NCBI GenBank assembly: GCA_037349105.1
Contig: JAYJMM010000036.1
Coordinates: forward strand, 4,500,001-4,564,000
Length of the DNA stretch: 64,000 bases
Source: Limnomonas spitsbergensis
Lineage: Eukaryota; Chlorophyta; Chlorophyceae; Chlamydomonadales
Reading direction: 5' to 3'
Shown here in pieces: positions 53,380 to 64,000 of this stretch; positions within the stretch are counted from its first letter, which is position 1, and every line of letters starts with the position of its first letter. Under the pieces are notes generated by a model. The model saw only the letters and a program-made list of their open reading frames with translations, searched no databases and was not told the origin of the DNA. A program made the translations under genes and the position numbers.

Positions 53380-56300
53380 ATGAAGAAAGCATCAAGTCTT
53401 GCCACTGTCTGGACCATTTGTTCGTTCCTCTCGATCGCGATCGTGGGCTCTCACGCGCGAGAACTTTCTGCATGTAACACCACATTCTCCTTCCTGCACG
53501 GAGGTACGCAACCAACTGTGAAATTTGGATCATCTTCCATGTGCCGTTGCTTCTGCATCATCATGCTTGCTTCACGAGGTTTGATGCCGCCATCTGTAAC
53601 CTGCATCGATCGGCACCAATACACCTGGAGATCAGTCCAGCCAGTGAATGTGTGCCCACACACCGACGGACCCGCCGACCGGTACTAAAAAATGTCCAAT
53701 CGTGTCTGCAGTTGCCTCTGGCGATCCGGACCACACATCCATAGTCTTGTGGACGAGAGTGACCCCATCCGACGATGTCTCTCCTAACGACGTTTTCAAA
53801 GTCCGATGGGTCGTGTCCAAGAAGGCGGACTTGAGCAAAGTTGTCGCTGGAGGTAGGATTCCTTCCTTAAATGGTCTATCATCACTCGGCCATGTTTGCG
53901 ACACGCCGATATGTCTTCTCCAGACGTTGACGTCATCGGATACGTATATTCCCGAGCATCTTGTATGCTGATGTCGATGTCGCTGCCTTCATTCGTTTGC
54001 CCTGGCGCCACTGTGTCACAGTGGCCATCCTGGATCGTGTCCAGTGTTCAGCACCCATCCTAACTACCGTAATACACGCCTGCCTACTACACACCTGCCA
54101 CAATATTAGTAATGGACTCTGAATTGCCTGCGACCCAGGCACAATCTGCTTGCCCTACCGTACACAATCTGCTTGCCCTACACAATCCGTTAGCCCTACA
54201 CAATCCGTTTCCTAGTAACCCAGCTGCACGCCCGCGTAGAAAGAAAGAAAGAAAACGCCTGGTCAACTGCACAACTGCACACTCTCTTGCATCTTGGTGG
54301 TTGCCATCAACCACCAAGATTAGTCGGGCCATCCCTGTTGCCGTACTTTCTCCACGCCAAAAACGCTCTAACGCCTCCCTCTTTCTCGTCCTGTCCACTC
54401 AGGGAAATTCAAAACGAACCAGGACCGCGATTTCACTGTCAAGCTCCTTGCCTCAGGCCTGAAGTCACAGGTATGTCCATTTCCCCAGGCTTCCAAGCTT
54501 GCTCATGCCCCATGCATACTTATCCATTCCCCCCTCCCGCCTGCCCCCTTTGCCCCCAATGCCTGCACCTGTCTCAGCACCCAACGCTCCCTCCCTGAAT
54601 CTTACCCCCCGCCCAGCCCAACTGCCCTAGGTTGCTCCACCCCATGCAAAGTGTCCATCACCGCCCCCCTGAGTGCATGGCCTCCTCGGCTACCCTTAGT
54701 GGCCATGCATATGCACATAAGCATGAAAATCTTATGGCGTGCAGTCATTGTACACACTCTGTCTCCTGCAGTGCATGGCAGCGGCCGCTGGCTGTCTTCC
54801 TGCTGCATCCATCCTTGCGAATAAGGTGGCCAGTGTCCCATGCCTCGGCTATAACGAGCGGCTACCTCAACCCATACATAGTTTAACTAATTCACCTGCC
54901 CGACCACTCACCAAACCAATCACCCAGCAACTTACCCAAACACTCACCGGACCACTGAACTGACCACTCACACAACCACCCCTGCCCCACCACTCACCCA
55001 GGCTAAGTGCCTCAGCCAGCTGCCTAGGTATCTCTCCCCTTAACCCAAAAAAGCCTGACCCACCTCTTCAGGCAGGTACCCATACCGATCAAATCCTCAT
55101 TTCTGTTATGTCCGCTGACAAATACAGAAGCAGTACTACTACGCTTTCTTCATCGGCGACGCGGTGTCCCCCACCGGCAAGTTTCGCCTCCCGGCTGCCC
55201 CAGGAAAGCCCCAAGCTGCGCTCAAGTACGCCGTTGTGTCCTGCTCGAACTGGGGTTTCGGCTACTTCAATGGTGAGTCGGATACGCATATATTCAATTG
55301 TGAGGAATGAAGGAGAGAAAGGAAAGTTCGGCCCACAGGGTAGGGTTAAGCAGGGTCCAGGAAACAATGCGGCGTAGGCAGAGGATGCACTGTCGACGCC
55401 TCAACCCTGCCGATCCCCTCACTGACAGCAAACAGCGGTCTCCAGGACACAGGCATCTATTATATACACTCTTTATCAGTGTCTCCATGCCCACACTTTG
55501 CATCGGTATCCCCCTGCCCACACTTTTCATCAGTGCCCCCCCTGCCCACACTTTTCATCAGTATCCCCCCTGCCCACACTTTACCTGCTCTAGATGCCTC
55601 TGCATCTGGTATATACATGGTCCCATACTGTCCACACTATCAATCACACTTTCTGGTCTCTGTGGCAGGATGCACAGGCCTCAAAATCTCCCAAAAGCTC
55701 CCAAAAGGCTTGTGAAGATTGTGCTTCATAGCCCGTTGTTTCCATTTTAGTGCAGCTTAAGACGCCATGCCCACAACATGAGTGAGTACATTTTGCTCCA
55801 TACCCGTCTTGTTTCGAATGCAATGCAGCTTACGATGCCATGTCAAAGGTGCAAGACCTGGACTTCTGGATGCACGTCGGTGACTACATGTGAGTCAGCT
55901 TTTGGATTAACAATTCACTGGTGGCCGGGTTCAGGGTGGTTGAGGGTCAAAACCCTGAAGTCAAAACCCAAGGGTCAAACTTGTATTCCGTGTTGTCTGG
56001 ATGCGCGCCACCTATTCTGAAGGTGCACCTATTTACCGCTTAAATGTTAGGAAATGACTGGGGCCTGGGGCAGCTGATGATAAGCACACCAAGAGGAAGA
56101 AAGAAACAAAGCTACGCCCCGTGGGAGGCATGAGAGTCAAGGAAACAGCGCAGCCTGGGCCGAAGCCACATCCGCGCCGTTACCAGGAGGAAGCTCATTT
56201 AGGGGCCGGGTTGTTGAATATTTTGATCTAAAGCATCCTTTGTACCTCAATTATGCCTGACTCCTCTTTCAGGAATGTTGTCCAGCCGCATTTCGATTAA

Positions 56301-59300
56301 TTGAATGCAAATATCCGTACAGTGCACGCCTGGAGTAGGGTACGCTACCGCCGCGGCTGCCGTCCATCCAGCATCTCGACCTTGCTAAAAGAGAATGAAA
56401 GAAAGAAAACACCAAAGCTTGCACGGCTTCAGGAACACAGCATTTGAAATGCCAAACTCCTACCTCGAACTTCCACTTCGAACTCCCACTTCAAACTTCT
56501 TCACAAGGCACCTTGTGCTGTCGCTCTTGATCCCGCAGATACGAGTACGGTGTTGGAGTGTACCCCTCTGCAGCACAGTCCATCCGTCCCTTGAGCGAGC
56601 TGAAGCCTACCACCAGGCTCGTGACTCTTTCCGATTACAGGTACAGTTGGCGCTCCTATCATTGTTTACTCTTACTTGCTTCAACTACACTTCAGCCACA
56701 TCAAGACCTAAGGCTGAGAAGGCCTTTTCAGCAGACCGTGTTTAGGGTTCAGGGTTAAGTAAGCTAGAGCCACTGACCGGAGTTTAAAATGAAACACGCG
56801 AATAAACACTGGCTCCCATGCGCTCCCACACACCCCCGCATGTCCCCATGCACCCCCATGTCTCGCTCATCATGCTCCCCCCCCCTCCCTGCCTCTCTCC
56901 CCTCACAATGGATCTCCGACACCCACGCATTTACTGTCCCCTCTCACCGGCTCAAGGATGAGTCGTGCTCCCCATGCACTAGCTCTTGTGTGCGAACATG
57001 CTTATCGTGACCCCATGTGACCCCATGCGTCCCTATTCATCACTCGCCACCCACCAGATGCGCATTTGTTTATGCCTGCACTTAGCTGAGCTGGCAAAAT
57101 GATGCCAACATGCATGGGATGCCTTAGGCATGCTTTGGGGGGGGGAGAAATATCCGCCCTCCCCTTACCTGCCTCCCCCCTTGTGTTAACCCCTTGCACT
57201 TTTCCCTGCTCTTGACCTCTTCCACTATTTGTGTACCTCCCCCCTCCACACACACACACATTTTCACAGCTTCCCTTCTCATCTGCCTCACAGTAGCTAC
57301 TTCCCATTTGTCCCATGCTTCGGCCAAGATGGGCCGCTTCCTCAATCCACGTCTATCTAATTATCGATTATTTATACATTAATTCATTCATTAATCTACT
57401 TGCCTCTCCCCATCACCCGAACACAGGCTGCGTTATGCCCTGTACCACGAGGACCCGGCCTCGATCGCCCTGCATGCTGCCGCCCCCTTGATCGCCATCT
57501 GGGACGACCACGAGTTGGCAAACAATGTATACAATGGTGGCTCTCAGCAGCACAACGAGACTACGGATGGCCCTTGGGCTGCCCAGGTGAGACCCCTGAA
57601 CCCCAAACCCTGTACCCTTATCCCTAATGCCCAGGTGAGACCCCTGGACCCCAAACCCTTAACCCTAAACCCTAAACGCCAATGTGAGACCCCTGAACCT
57701 CAAATCCTGTACCCTAATCCCTAAATGCCCAGGTGAGACCCCTGAACCATTAACCCTAAGCCCTCAACCCTAAACGCCCAGATGAGACCCCTGAACCCCA
57801 AACCCTGTACCCTAATCCCTAAATGCCCAGTTGAGACCCCTGAACCTCAACCCTTTACCCTAGACCCTAAACGCCAGGCGTGACCGATACTGAAGTTGAC
57901 ACTGGTGACTCGGTGTAAAGAGAGTCCAACATGCCTGTGGCTTGTGCGTAGTTACAACAAACTAGGGGTGGATTGTGCGTGCTTACAAACCATCAGTGCG
58001 AACTCAAACCCAAGGGGCGAATCCTAGGGGCGAATCCTAAGGGGGAATCCAAGGGGTGAATCCTAATTGGGAAATCAAGTGGTGAATCCTAAGGGGGAAT
58101 CCTAATGGCAACATCGGAATGCAGCACGTTGGTCGAAGCTCGGTTTATTTTAGTGCGTCAGACCGCCTTAATTAATAATATAAAACTTAACCCTGAAACC
58201 TGTCAGGGCTTTCGCTATTACATTCCTCTGAAAATCTGCGGGCGCTGATTGGTTGTGACTTCACTGTTACAAATGGTTGGTGTCCAACGTAACTTTGGGG
58301 GGAAAGCGTTAACTGTTGACTCTGAACCTGTCCCCCCTGCTTCAGCTTACGAGTGCGGTGCGAGTCTTCCACGAGTGGCTACCTACCCGCTACTTTATGG
58401 ATGACGGCGCGTACGTCAAGGTCTGGCGCTCCTACACCTTCGGTGACCTGGCGACCCTCGCTGTGTTGGAGACACGCATCACCGCCCGCACAGACTCCAA
58501 CCGCAGGTGTGACTATGGTGTGGAGTTTATGTCCCGGATAAATGATAAAAAATCACACTTGTGACACATAATAAACCACGTAATAAATCACAATCACATG
58601 ACACGACCCACAAGGCAGCCATCTGTTTGGATGCAACCCTGGGTAGGCTACCATGCATGAACTGAATTGTAGCTGAATTGTAGCTGAACAAATCTGACAG
58701 GCTGACACAAACGGCCTCCATCAACCCGTTTATTTGATGCAGCTAAATTGTAGCTGAATGATGATGTATACATGAACAGACTGCTACCACCGATACCTTT
58801 TAATTTCATTGTGCACCAGGCCCCTTCCATGGACAGGCCACTTCATGGCCACCACTGGGCTGATCGTGGACCAAACCTTGAGTGGTCTGTGGCCGATGGC
58901 CCAGCATGCACATTGCTGCAGCATAATGCACCCCATCAGCTGAATTATAGGTGAAGCACTTTTTGGTGAAGTACAAGTTCCTTTCCCTTTTCACACTTTC
59001 CCCCCTAAGTACACTCTTTTTCTTAATATGCTCCTTTCCTTCATTACACTCCTGTCTCAAGTACTGTAGTCACGGACGTGTTTCGTTGTTTTCGAATTTC
59101 GTTCTTGCTTAACAAATCGCTGTTTTGGCGATTTTTTTGATTCGTTTCCCCTAAACGTGAAAAATTCCAGTCAAAAACATTTTTACAGTCGATTTCGTTG
59201 CTCCCTGAAGAACGATCAAAACAACGAAACACGTTCGTCACTACGATACACACCTTTCCCTTAGTACACTCCTTTCTTTTTAGTACACCCATTTTCTTAA

Positions 59301-62300
59301 AAAGGACAATCCTTTCCAGAAGCACACTCCTTTCCCACTCCATGTCACAGGTAGCGCACTAGGTGAAGTACACGTCCCTTTATTTATTTTAGTACACTCC
59401 TTGGCCGCTCCTTCTTCAGGCTGGACACGCCGCTTGAGACGTCTATCTACAATGCCTTCAGCGATGTGGCAAGCCTGGGAGTCGGGTCCGTCGCCCCCTC
59501 TGCCTGGAACGCATCTTTGATCAGCAGCATCCAGGTGGGCGGATAATACAAGGACCATCTGCCTTGAAAACCCACTGTCGCATGCACTGGCAGCGGGTTT
59601 TCAACCTGGGTTGGGAGGCCGCCTCACACCATGTAAACCCCAAACCCCAAGTCCATGCAAAATAAAGTGTGAACCATGGAACACTGTCGCATGAACTGGC
59701 AGCGCAGCACGATGCGTACCGCAACATCCATGCTTCCCAGCTGTCACTTGTCCGTACACATTGTCAGGCACACACCTTTTTTTTAGCGTCTCGGGTTTTT
59801 AAGGGTTGAGAGGCCGCCTCACACTTTGTCAACCTTACACCCAAGTCCAAACAAAAGAAAATGTGAACCATTGGACACTGTCGCAGGCGCTGGCAGCAAA
59901 GTACGACGCATACCGCAACATGACCAACCTGACCATCATCGGCAATGGCGAGCAGATGGAGTGGATCAAGAAGACTGTGTCTGCAAAGACCAAGTGGCAA
60001 CTGATTGGACAGGGCACAGTGATGCTCGAGTCTTACGGCCCGGACTTCGAAAAGGCTATTGAGATGCAGGTGGGCAGTTCGACCCTCATGTCTCAACCTC
60101 GCCCCAATCACATTGGCAGCACAACCTGTGCTGTATCGATCTGGTTCTTGCCACCCTGGCAGTGCAATCCAGGTCAACCTGTGCCGCATGGCGCCGAATG
60201 GTGCTACCACATCGTGTCCACCAAAGTCGTCCTGTTCAATCCTGTTCCCTAGACTGGTGTCATCATCGAAGAAACTCTGGCTGGTGCATTGTACTTTCTC
60301 AAGCCACGTTTGAATCCTTACGCAACCGTCCCTCTTGTATTTATCTGTCCTTTTGTTTCACTCTCAAACTGACCCCGTTGTCAAGACACCCTGGCTGGCA
60401 CAGTATACCAACCTCCCGTTGAATTTGAATCCTACTGCAAACCGTCCTTCAAGTTTGTTAATCCTTTTGTGTCGCTCACAGACTGAACCCGCCACCAAGA
60501 CCCTCTGGCTGGCTCAGCATACCAACCTCACGTTGAATTTGAATCCCAAAGCCAACCGTTTTCCAAATACATTTCTCCTTTTGTGTCCCTCACAGACAGA
60601 CCCCGCCATCAAGACCCTCTGGCTGGCTCAGTACACCAACCTCCTGTTGAATTTGAATCCTTAGGCCAACCGTCCTTCAAATTTGTTTCTCCTTTTGTGT
60701 GTCCCTCTCAGACAGACCCCGCCATCAAGGCCCTCTGGCTGGCTCAGTACACCAACCTCACCGCGGATCTAGATCCTAACGCCACTATCACCGGCATGTC
60801 CGGAGTCAACATGAAGGTGGCCGCTGTGAAGGGCACCGCTCGCGTGTTGGAGGCGATGGGCAAGTACCGTGTCAACTGGAACTTCGACAGCTGGGGCGGA
60901 TACCAGGTAGGTGCCGAGCAGGGACAAAGGATATGGCCCGAATTGGCCAAAAATCCCGTATCGTAACGTATTGTATTGTATCGATACGGTCCACTACAGT
61001 GCATGGCTGGAAATTCATCATTGTTATCGCGTATCGGGCTTAAGCCCCGAATCGTATTTTATTACCGCGTTCTGTACCCTGTGTACCTGGTGCAGAGGCC
61101 TAGGCATTGGAGCCCTTGGAACCTAGGCCCTAGACAAAGAAACTGTACAATTGATGCCATGGGAGGTTGCCAAACGGACTGGAGTTTGACAGCTGAGGAG
61201 GGAAGCAATGGAGGAAAGTCTCCGGCCGCTTGGGGCCGCCCAAGGGAGACGGAATCCTCCCAGGCGAGACCAAACACTCTTTATTTTTCAGAATTCGTGC
61301 GGGCTTGAGGAAAATAACTGGAAGTGAGAGCGGGTGCGGAAAACATCGCAGCATTTCCACAGAAACTCCCATCCTATTTGATGGGGAGGGGGGACATTTT
61401 TGACTGATATCGTTCCTTTCCCTGTATCCCCATGCCCAGGTGAACAAGAGGCAGCTGCTGCAGACACTGAAGAGTGCCACCAACGCCGTCATCTATGGAG
61501 GGGACAGCCACAACTCCTGGGCCGGTGTGGAGAGCATCGATGGCATGCCCGTCGCAGCAGAGTTCAACAGTCCCGGCGTTACATCTCCCGGCTTCGAGCG
61601 AAGCTTTGGGTACATTCCTAAGGATCTGATGGAGGCAGGGATGGTGGCAGCTGACGGGCCCTTTGGCATGAAGTACAATGAGATCAAGAACAAGGTGAGG
61701 AATTCATGGCCCTTCCGGATGAAGTACAATGAGATCAAGAACAAGGTGAGGAATACCTGGCCCTTCCGGATGAAGTACAATGAGATCAAGAACAAGGTGA
61801 GGAATACCTGGCCCTTCCGGATGAAGTACAATGAGATCAAGAACAAGGTGAGGAATTCATGGCCCTTCCGGATGAAGTACAATGAGATCAAGAATAAGGT
61901 GAGGAATACCTGGCCCTTCCGGATGAAGTACAATGAGATCAAGAACAAGGTGAGGAATACCTGGCCCTTTTCGGTCAGGTTATCTGGCCTTTTCCAGGAA
62001 GGTGTGGAATGTACAGTGATGTAATGCGCTTGTTTTTGTGGATTCCCCCCTGAAAGCCTTCGCGAAGTCCGCTCGCTATCTGAATCTACACGCTGGTTTG
62101 GATATCACGATACTATGAAGTTCCGACCGTGACTGATACATGTGATCCCCAGTCATCGATTTTTCCACCCGCACAAACGTGCTGATGTGGTGCCAGTGAT
62201 AGATGCCCTTGTGCAAAAATTATTGATTTCCAATGCAAGCAGAGATGGATAAATGGGGCACAAGGACACAGGCGTGTGACCGTGTGTGTGTGGAGAATGA

Positions 62301-62882
62301 CACGATTTCTCAGATCTGAGCACTGTCCGGAGAAATAAAAAAAGGAGTTACGCCTCGCTAGGACCGAGAGAAAGAGTGTGGCATGAGCACCATCCTCCGG
62401 AAAGATCATCCAGCCAAACAGTCTTCCCTTACATTTATTTGTACCGTAAAAGGGAAGGAATCCGCGCACCCCTGTTGAGGACTAATATATCGAATTCTTT
62501 GCGCAGGCAAAAAGTACCCTACTCGTCGCACGCTCAGCTAAAATGTTTTGATATTTGCTGCTGGAAACACTACTCCCCACACCCCTTAATATAGTTGTTG
62601 ATTATCATGCTGTCGCGCACCACTCCGCGCACCTCGAAAAATAAATAATTAAGCTCACAGTCAAACCGGTTTTACGGTACGGTATATGATATTGACATGT
62701 TTGAATGCATGCCTTTGTAGGGCTATATGTTGGTCACGCTGGACCACTGCAAGCACCACATGGAGTACGTGTACGTGAGCACCATTCTCTCGACCGACTA
62801 CACCGCAAAATGCGACTACGCCGTGGACACCCCGGCTGGGGATGTTGGTACCTGGAACAAGGTTGCGTGCAATGCAATGTAA
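53380..62882 (+). CDS. phoD: PhoD-type alkaline phosphatase, 13 exons, secreted
   Basis: Exons: 53380-53503, 53712-53852, 54403-54470, 55128-55272, 55829-55889, 56539-56640, 57427-57586, 58346-58506, 59420-59534, 59887-60069, 60712-60906, 61440-61694, 62721-62882. All intron phases agree and give 623 aa. Residues 1-26 look like a signal peptide (two Lys, then a hydrophobic run to SHA). FLHGVASGDPD and IVLWTRVTP (about 38-59) are the PhoD N-terminal signature. SCSNWGFGYF (149-158), DFWMHVGDYIYEYG (about 171-184, metal-binding Asp), LIAIWDDHELANN (about 235-247) and IYGGDSHNSW (503-512, metal-binding Asp/His) are the catalytic blocks, followed by FNSPGVTSPG. The enzyme should hydrolyse phosphomono- or diesters outside the cell or in the secretory path, releasing phosphate. 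Exon 4 has tandem acceptors 6 bp apart. The donor at 61695 is repeated in the intron. Confidence 0.93.
55485..55585. repeat. 28-32 bp minisatellite in PhoD intron 4
   Basis: Three to four units of CCCACACTTTTCATCAGT plus CCCCCCTG. Confidence 0.85.
56101..56185 (+). repeat. Dispersed 80-bp repeat R, copy 3
   Basis: AAGCTACGCCCCGTGGGAGG to CGCGCCGTTACC, about 90 percent like the copy at 13681 by eye, in PhoD intron 5. It is preceded by AGAGGAAGAAAGAAAC. Confidence 0.75.
57587..57880 (+). repeat. Tandem copies of the PhoD exon 7 donor, with telomere-like units
   Basis: The border GCTGCCCAG/GTGAGACCCCTGAA repeats every 48-49 bp: intact donors at 57587, 57635 and 57733; weaker ones at 57684 (AAT/GTGAGA); lost ones near 57781 (CAG/ATGAGA) and 57831 (CAG/TTGAGA). 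Between the copies are AACCCTAAACCCTAAAC-like units, degenerate telomere heptamers. Confidence 0.9.
58011..58110. repeat. Short tandem repeat (GGGGCGAATCCTA)
   Basis: Seven loose units of 12-17 bp, in PhoD intron 7. Confidence 0.75.
58800..58965 (-). mobile_element. Diverged MITE M-like element in PhoD intron 8
   Basis: CAGGCCACTTCATGGCCACC, GGACCAAACCTTGAGTGG and CAGCTGAATTATAGGTGAAG follow the same order as the core of element M in reverse orientation. Further GTAGCTGAA repeats lie upstream at 58660-58760. Ends are not defined. Confidence 0.45.
59560..59886 (+). repeat. Upstream copies of the PhoD exon 10 acceptor
   Basis: The true border GTGAACCATTGGACACTGTCGCAG/GCGCTGGCAGC is preceded by copies at about 59690 (ACACTGTCGCATGAACTGGC, then GATGCGTACCGCAACATCC) and 59577 (ACTGTCGCATGCACTGGCAG), linked by shared TTTTCAACC / GAGGCCGCCTCACAC sequence. 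In both copies the AG has become AT, so the copied acceptors are dead. Confidence 0.85.
60245..60711 (+). repeat. Tandem copies of the PhoD exon 11 acceptor and exon start
   Basis: The true border CCCTCTCAG/ACAGACCCCGCCATCAAG at 60712 is preceded by copies at 60596 (CCCTCACAG/ACAGACCCCGCC), 60482 (GCTCACAG/ACTGAACCCGCC), about 60368 (CTCTCAA/ACTGACCCCG) and about 60250. Period is 114-118 bp. Each copy includes about 60 bp of exon (LWLAQYTNL encoded) and then an intron-like tail. The copy at 60596 keeps AG and a T-rich tract but runs into TAG. Confidence 0.92.
61644..61965 (+). repeat. 51-bp repeat of the PhoD exon 12 donor, six donors in frame
   Basis: The border ATCAAGAACAAG/GTGAGGAAT at 61695 is repeated at 61746, 61797, 61848, 61899 and 61950, exactly 51 bp apart, each copy carrying ATGAAGTACAATGAGATCAA of the exon. 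The unit is a multiple of 3 and has no stop, so the exon frame stays open through all copies to 62024. Confidence 0.95.
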
Positions 62883-64000
62883 TATGCAGGGACGATGCCT
62901 CTTTGTAGGCAGGAGAGCACTTTTGGTCATCGAAAGATGGCCGTTTTCGTTACCTACTTGATTCCTACTGATAGGATTTGAGTTGACTTTTGGAGTATCT
63001 AGTCCACCTTCTTGAATACGGTAGTAGTCAGTCCGCATTTTAAAGTTTAAAAGTAATGAATTTTGGATTTTTTTGAAAATCATGGAATAATCCCAACCCC
63101 AAAGTACAAGCCTCATCCTGTGATACCAGTATCCAACACTGCAAAAACAATAATTTTGATGCACGGTATGCTCGTGATAGGTAAATGGTATTTCGCACCT
63201 TCCCTTTATAGGACCCCTTCCTTTGCACCCTTTTGCACGGATATATATGCACGGATATATAAACGAGGTGTCTTAACTTGGTTGCCCTTACGTCTGTCGC
63301 TCACTTGTTTGCTTTCATACTGTTGTGCTGGCTACTGGTAGTTTCCATTTGCTCCTCGCATGGTTTTGCAGTTGTTTGCCTTTTGCCATCTTTTTGCGCA
63401 GGGTGTTCTTGTAGGTCATGCACCTTCTGCGTTTGGCTGTCTCCCTTGTCACTCCGTCGAGATGTACCTGATATATATTTAGTTGTGTAGCAGAATGCAG
63501 CTTCCACTGTATCTTCAGTTCGGATAAGGCTTTTGGGTGTATGCGTAGATGTTGTAATACCTCTATCCATTTTCCAAGCTGAACATTTCATCCGGATCAA
63601 CGCCATACACCGGTACCGGTAATCCTACGTTTTTTTGTGATAACCGTCCTACCCCGGGAAGTGACATCAAGTGTTCGAATCGGAACCAATAATTGTAGCC
63701 AGGTTAAGTCAATGCAGGGTGGTGTGTCATGTGCACTGGTATGACCTGCAATGAGAGACACGCCTAACAAAAAATAAGCTGAGCAGCAAGACCGACATAG
63801 GCATGAGAAAGCATGACAGAAAGTCAATTCATGAAAGTATCAAGGATGGCAGGAAATCAGTGAAAGACAGGAGCAAGCTTGGCAGGCAAACGGCCTGATG
63901 GATTGTTGCACTAGAAAGAACACGTGCATCCAAGAGCTATTTCAGAAAAGGCCTAGCGGTGCAAACCCAAATTAGAAACTTTGAACCTAAGCGATGCAGT
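62883..64000. other. Downstream intergenic, no gene seen
   Basis: No conserved coding sequence recognised. GCACGGATATATATGCACGGATATATAAACG at 63236-63266 is a short duplication with TATA-like sequence. Everything else appears unique. Confidence 0.4.

Overview
The window is nuclear DNA of a eukaryote, most likely a green alga of the chlorophyte or prasinophyte type. The genes have many small exons with GT-AG introns. Interstitial telomere-like repeats are of the plant type (CCCTAAA). Two of the genes are of plant/plastid type: a plant-style calcineurin-like phosphoesterase and a DUF2232-type plastid membrane protein. No rRNA, tRNA, CRISPR or bacterial operon structure was seen. The species cannot be named from the sequence alone.

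Layout. (1) 1-19,410: 3' part of a plant-type metallophosphoesterase gene, six recognisable exons spread over 19 kb; one intron is 10.4 kb and holds a 61-bp minisatellite of about 130 copies. (2) 19,411-23,370: intergenic DNA with a degenerate repeat related to one at 34 kb, and the 3' end of a dead LINE. (3) 23,371-30,855: a complete seven-exon gene for a plastid-targeted multi-spanning membrane protein (DUF2232-like), whose introns carry several MITE-like elements. (4) 30,856-35,560: CAG-rich tandem repeats, then transposon debris. (5) 35,560 to about 42,600, perhaps 50,800: an IQ-motif/coiled-coil protein gene with a long low-complexity tail, interrupted by a 58-bp minisatellite and a 6.8-kb array of a 44-bp repeat with higher-order structure. 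(6) 51,100-52,480: reverse-transcriptase fragment of a LINE, minus strand, with a stop codon and a frameshift. (7) 53,380-62,882: a complete 13-exon PhoD-type alkaline phosphatase gene (623 aa predicted), secreted or exported. (8) 62,883-64,000: no gene seen.

The most striking pattern is that many intronic tandem repeats are copies of the splice junction itself. At about nine junctions in three genes the repeat unit includes the last or first exon bases, the GT or AG, and adjoining intron. Both 5' and 3' splice sites are affected, and the copies always extend into the intron. In the PhoD gene the last donor is repeated six times at exactly 51 bp with no stop codon, so every donor choice keeps the reading frame. 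This looks like a recurrent mode of intron growth that leaves arrays of decoy or alternative splice sites.

The genes show no obvious pathway link. Exon models rest on conserved motifs plus agreement of intron phase. They are strong for the PhoD and DUF2232 genes, good but incomplete for the metallophosphoesterase, and weak for the IQ-motif gene.
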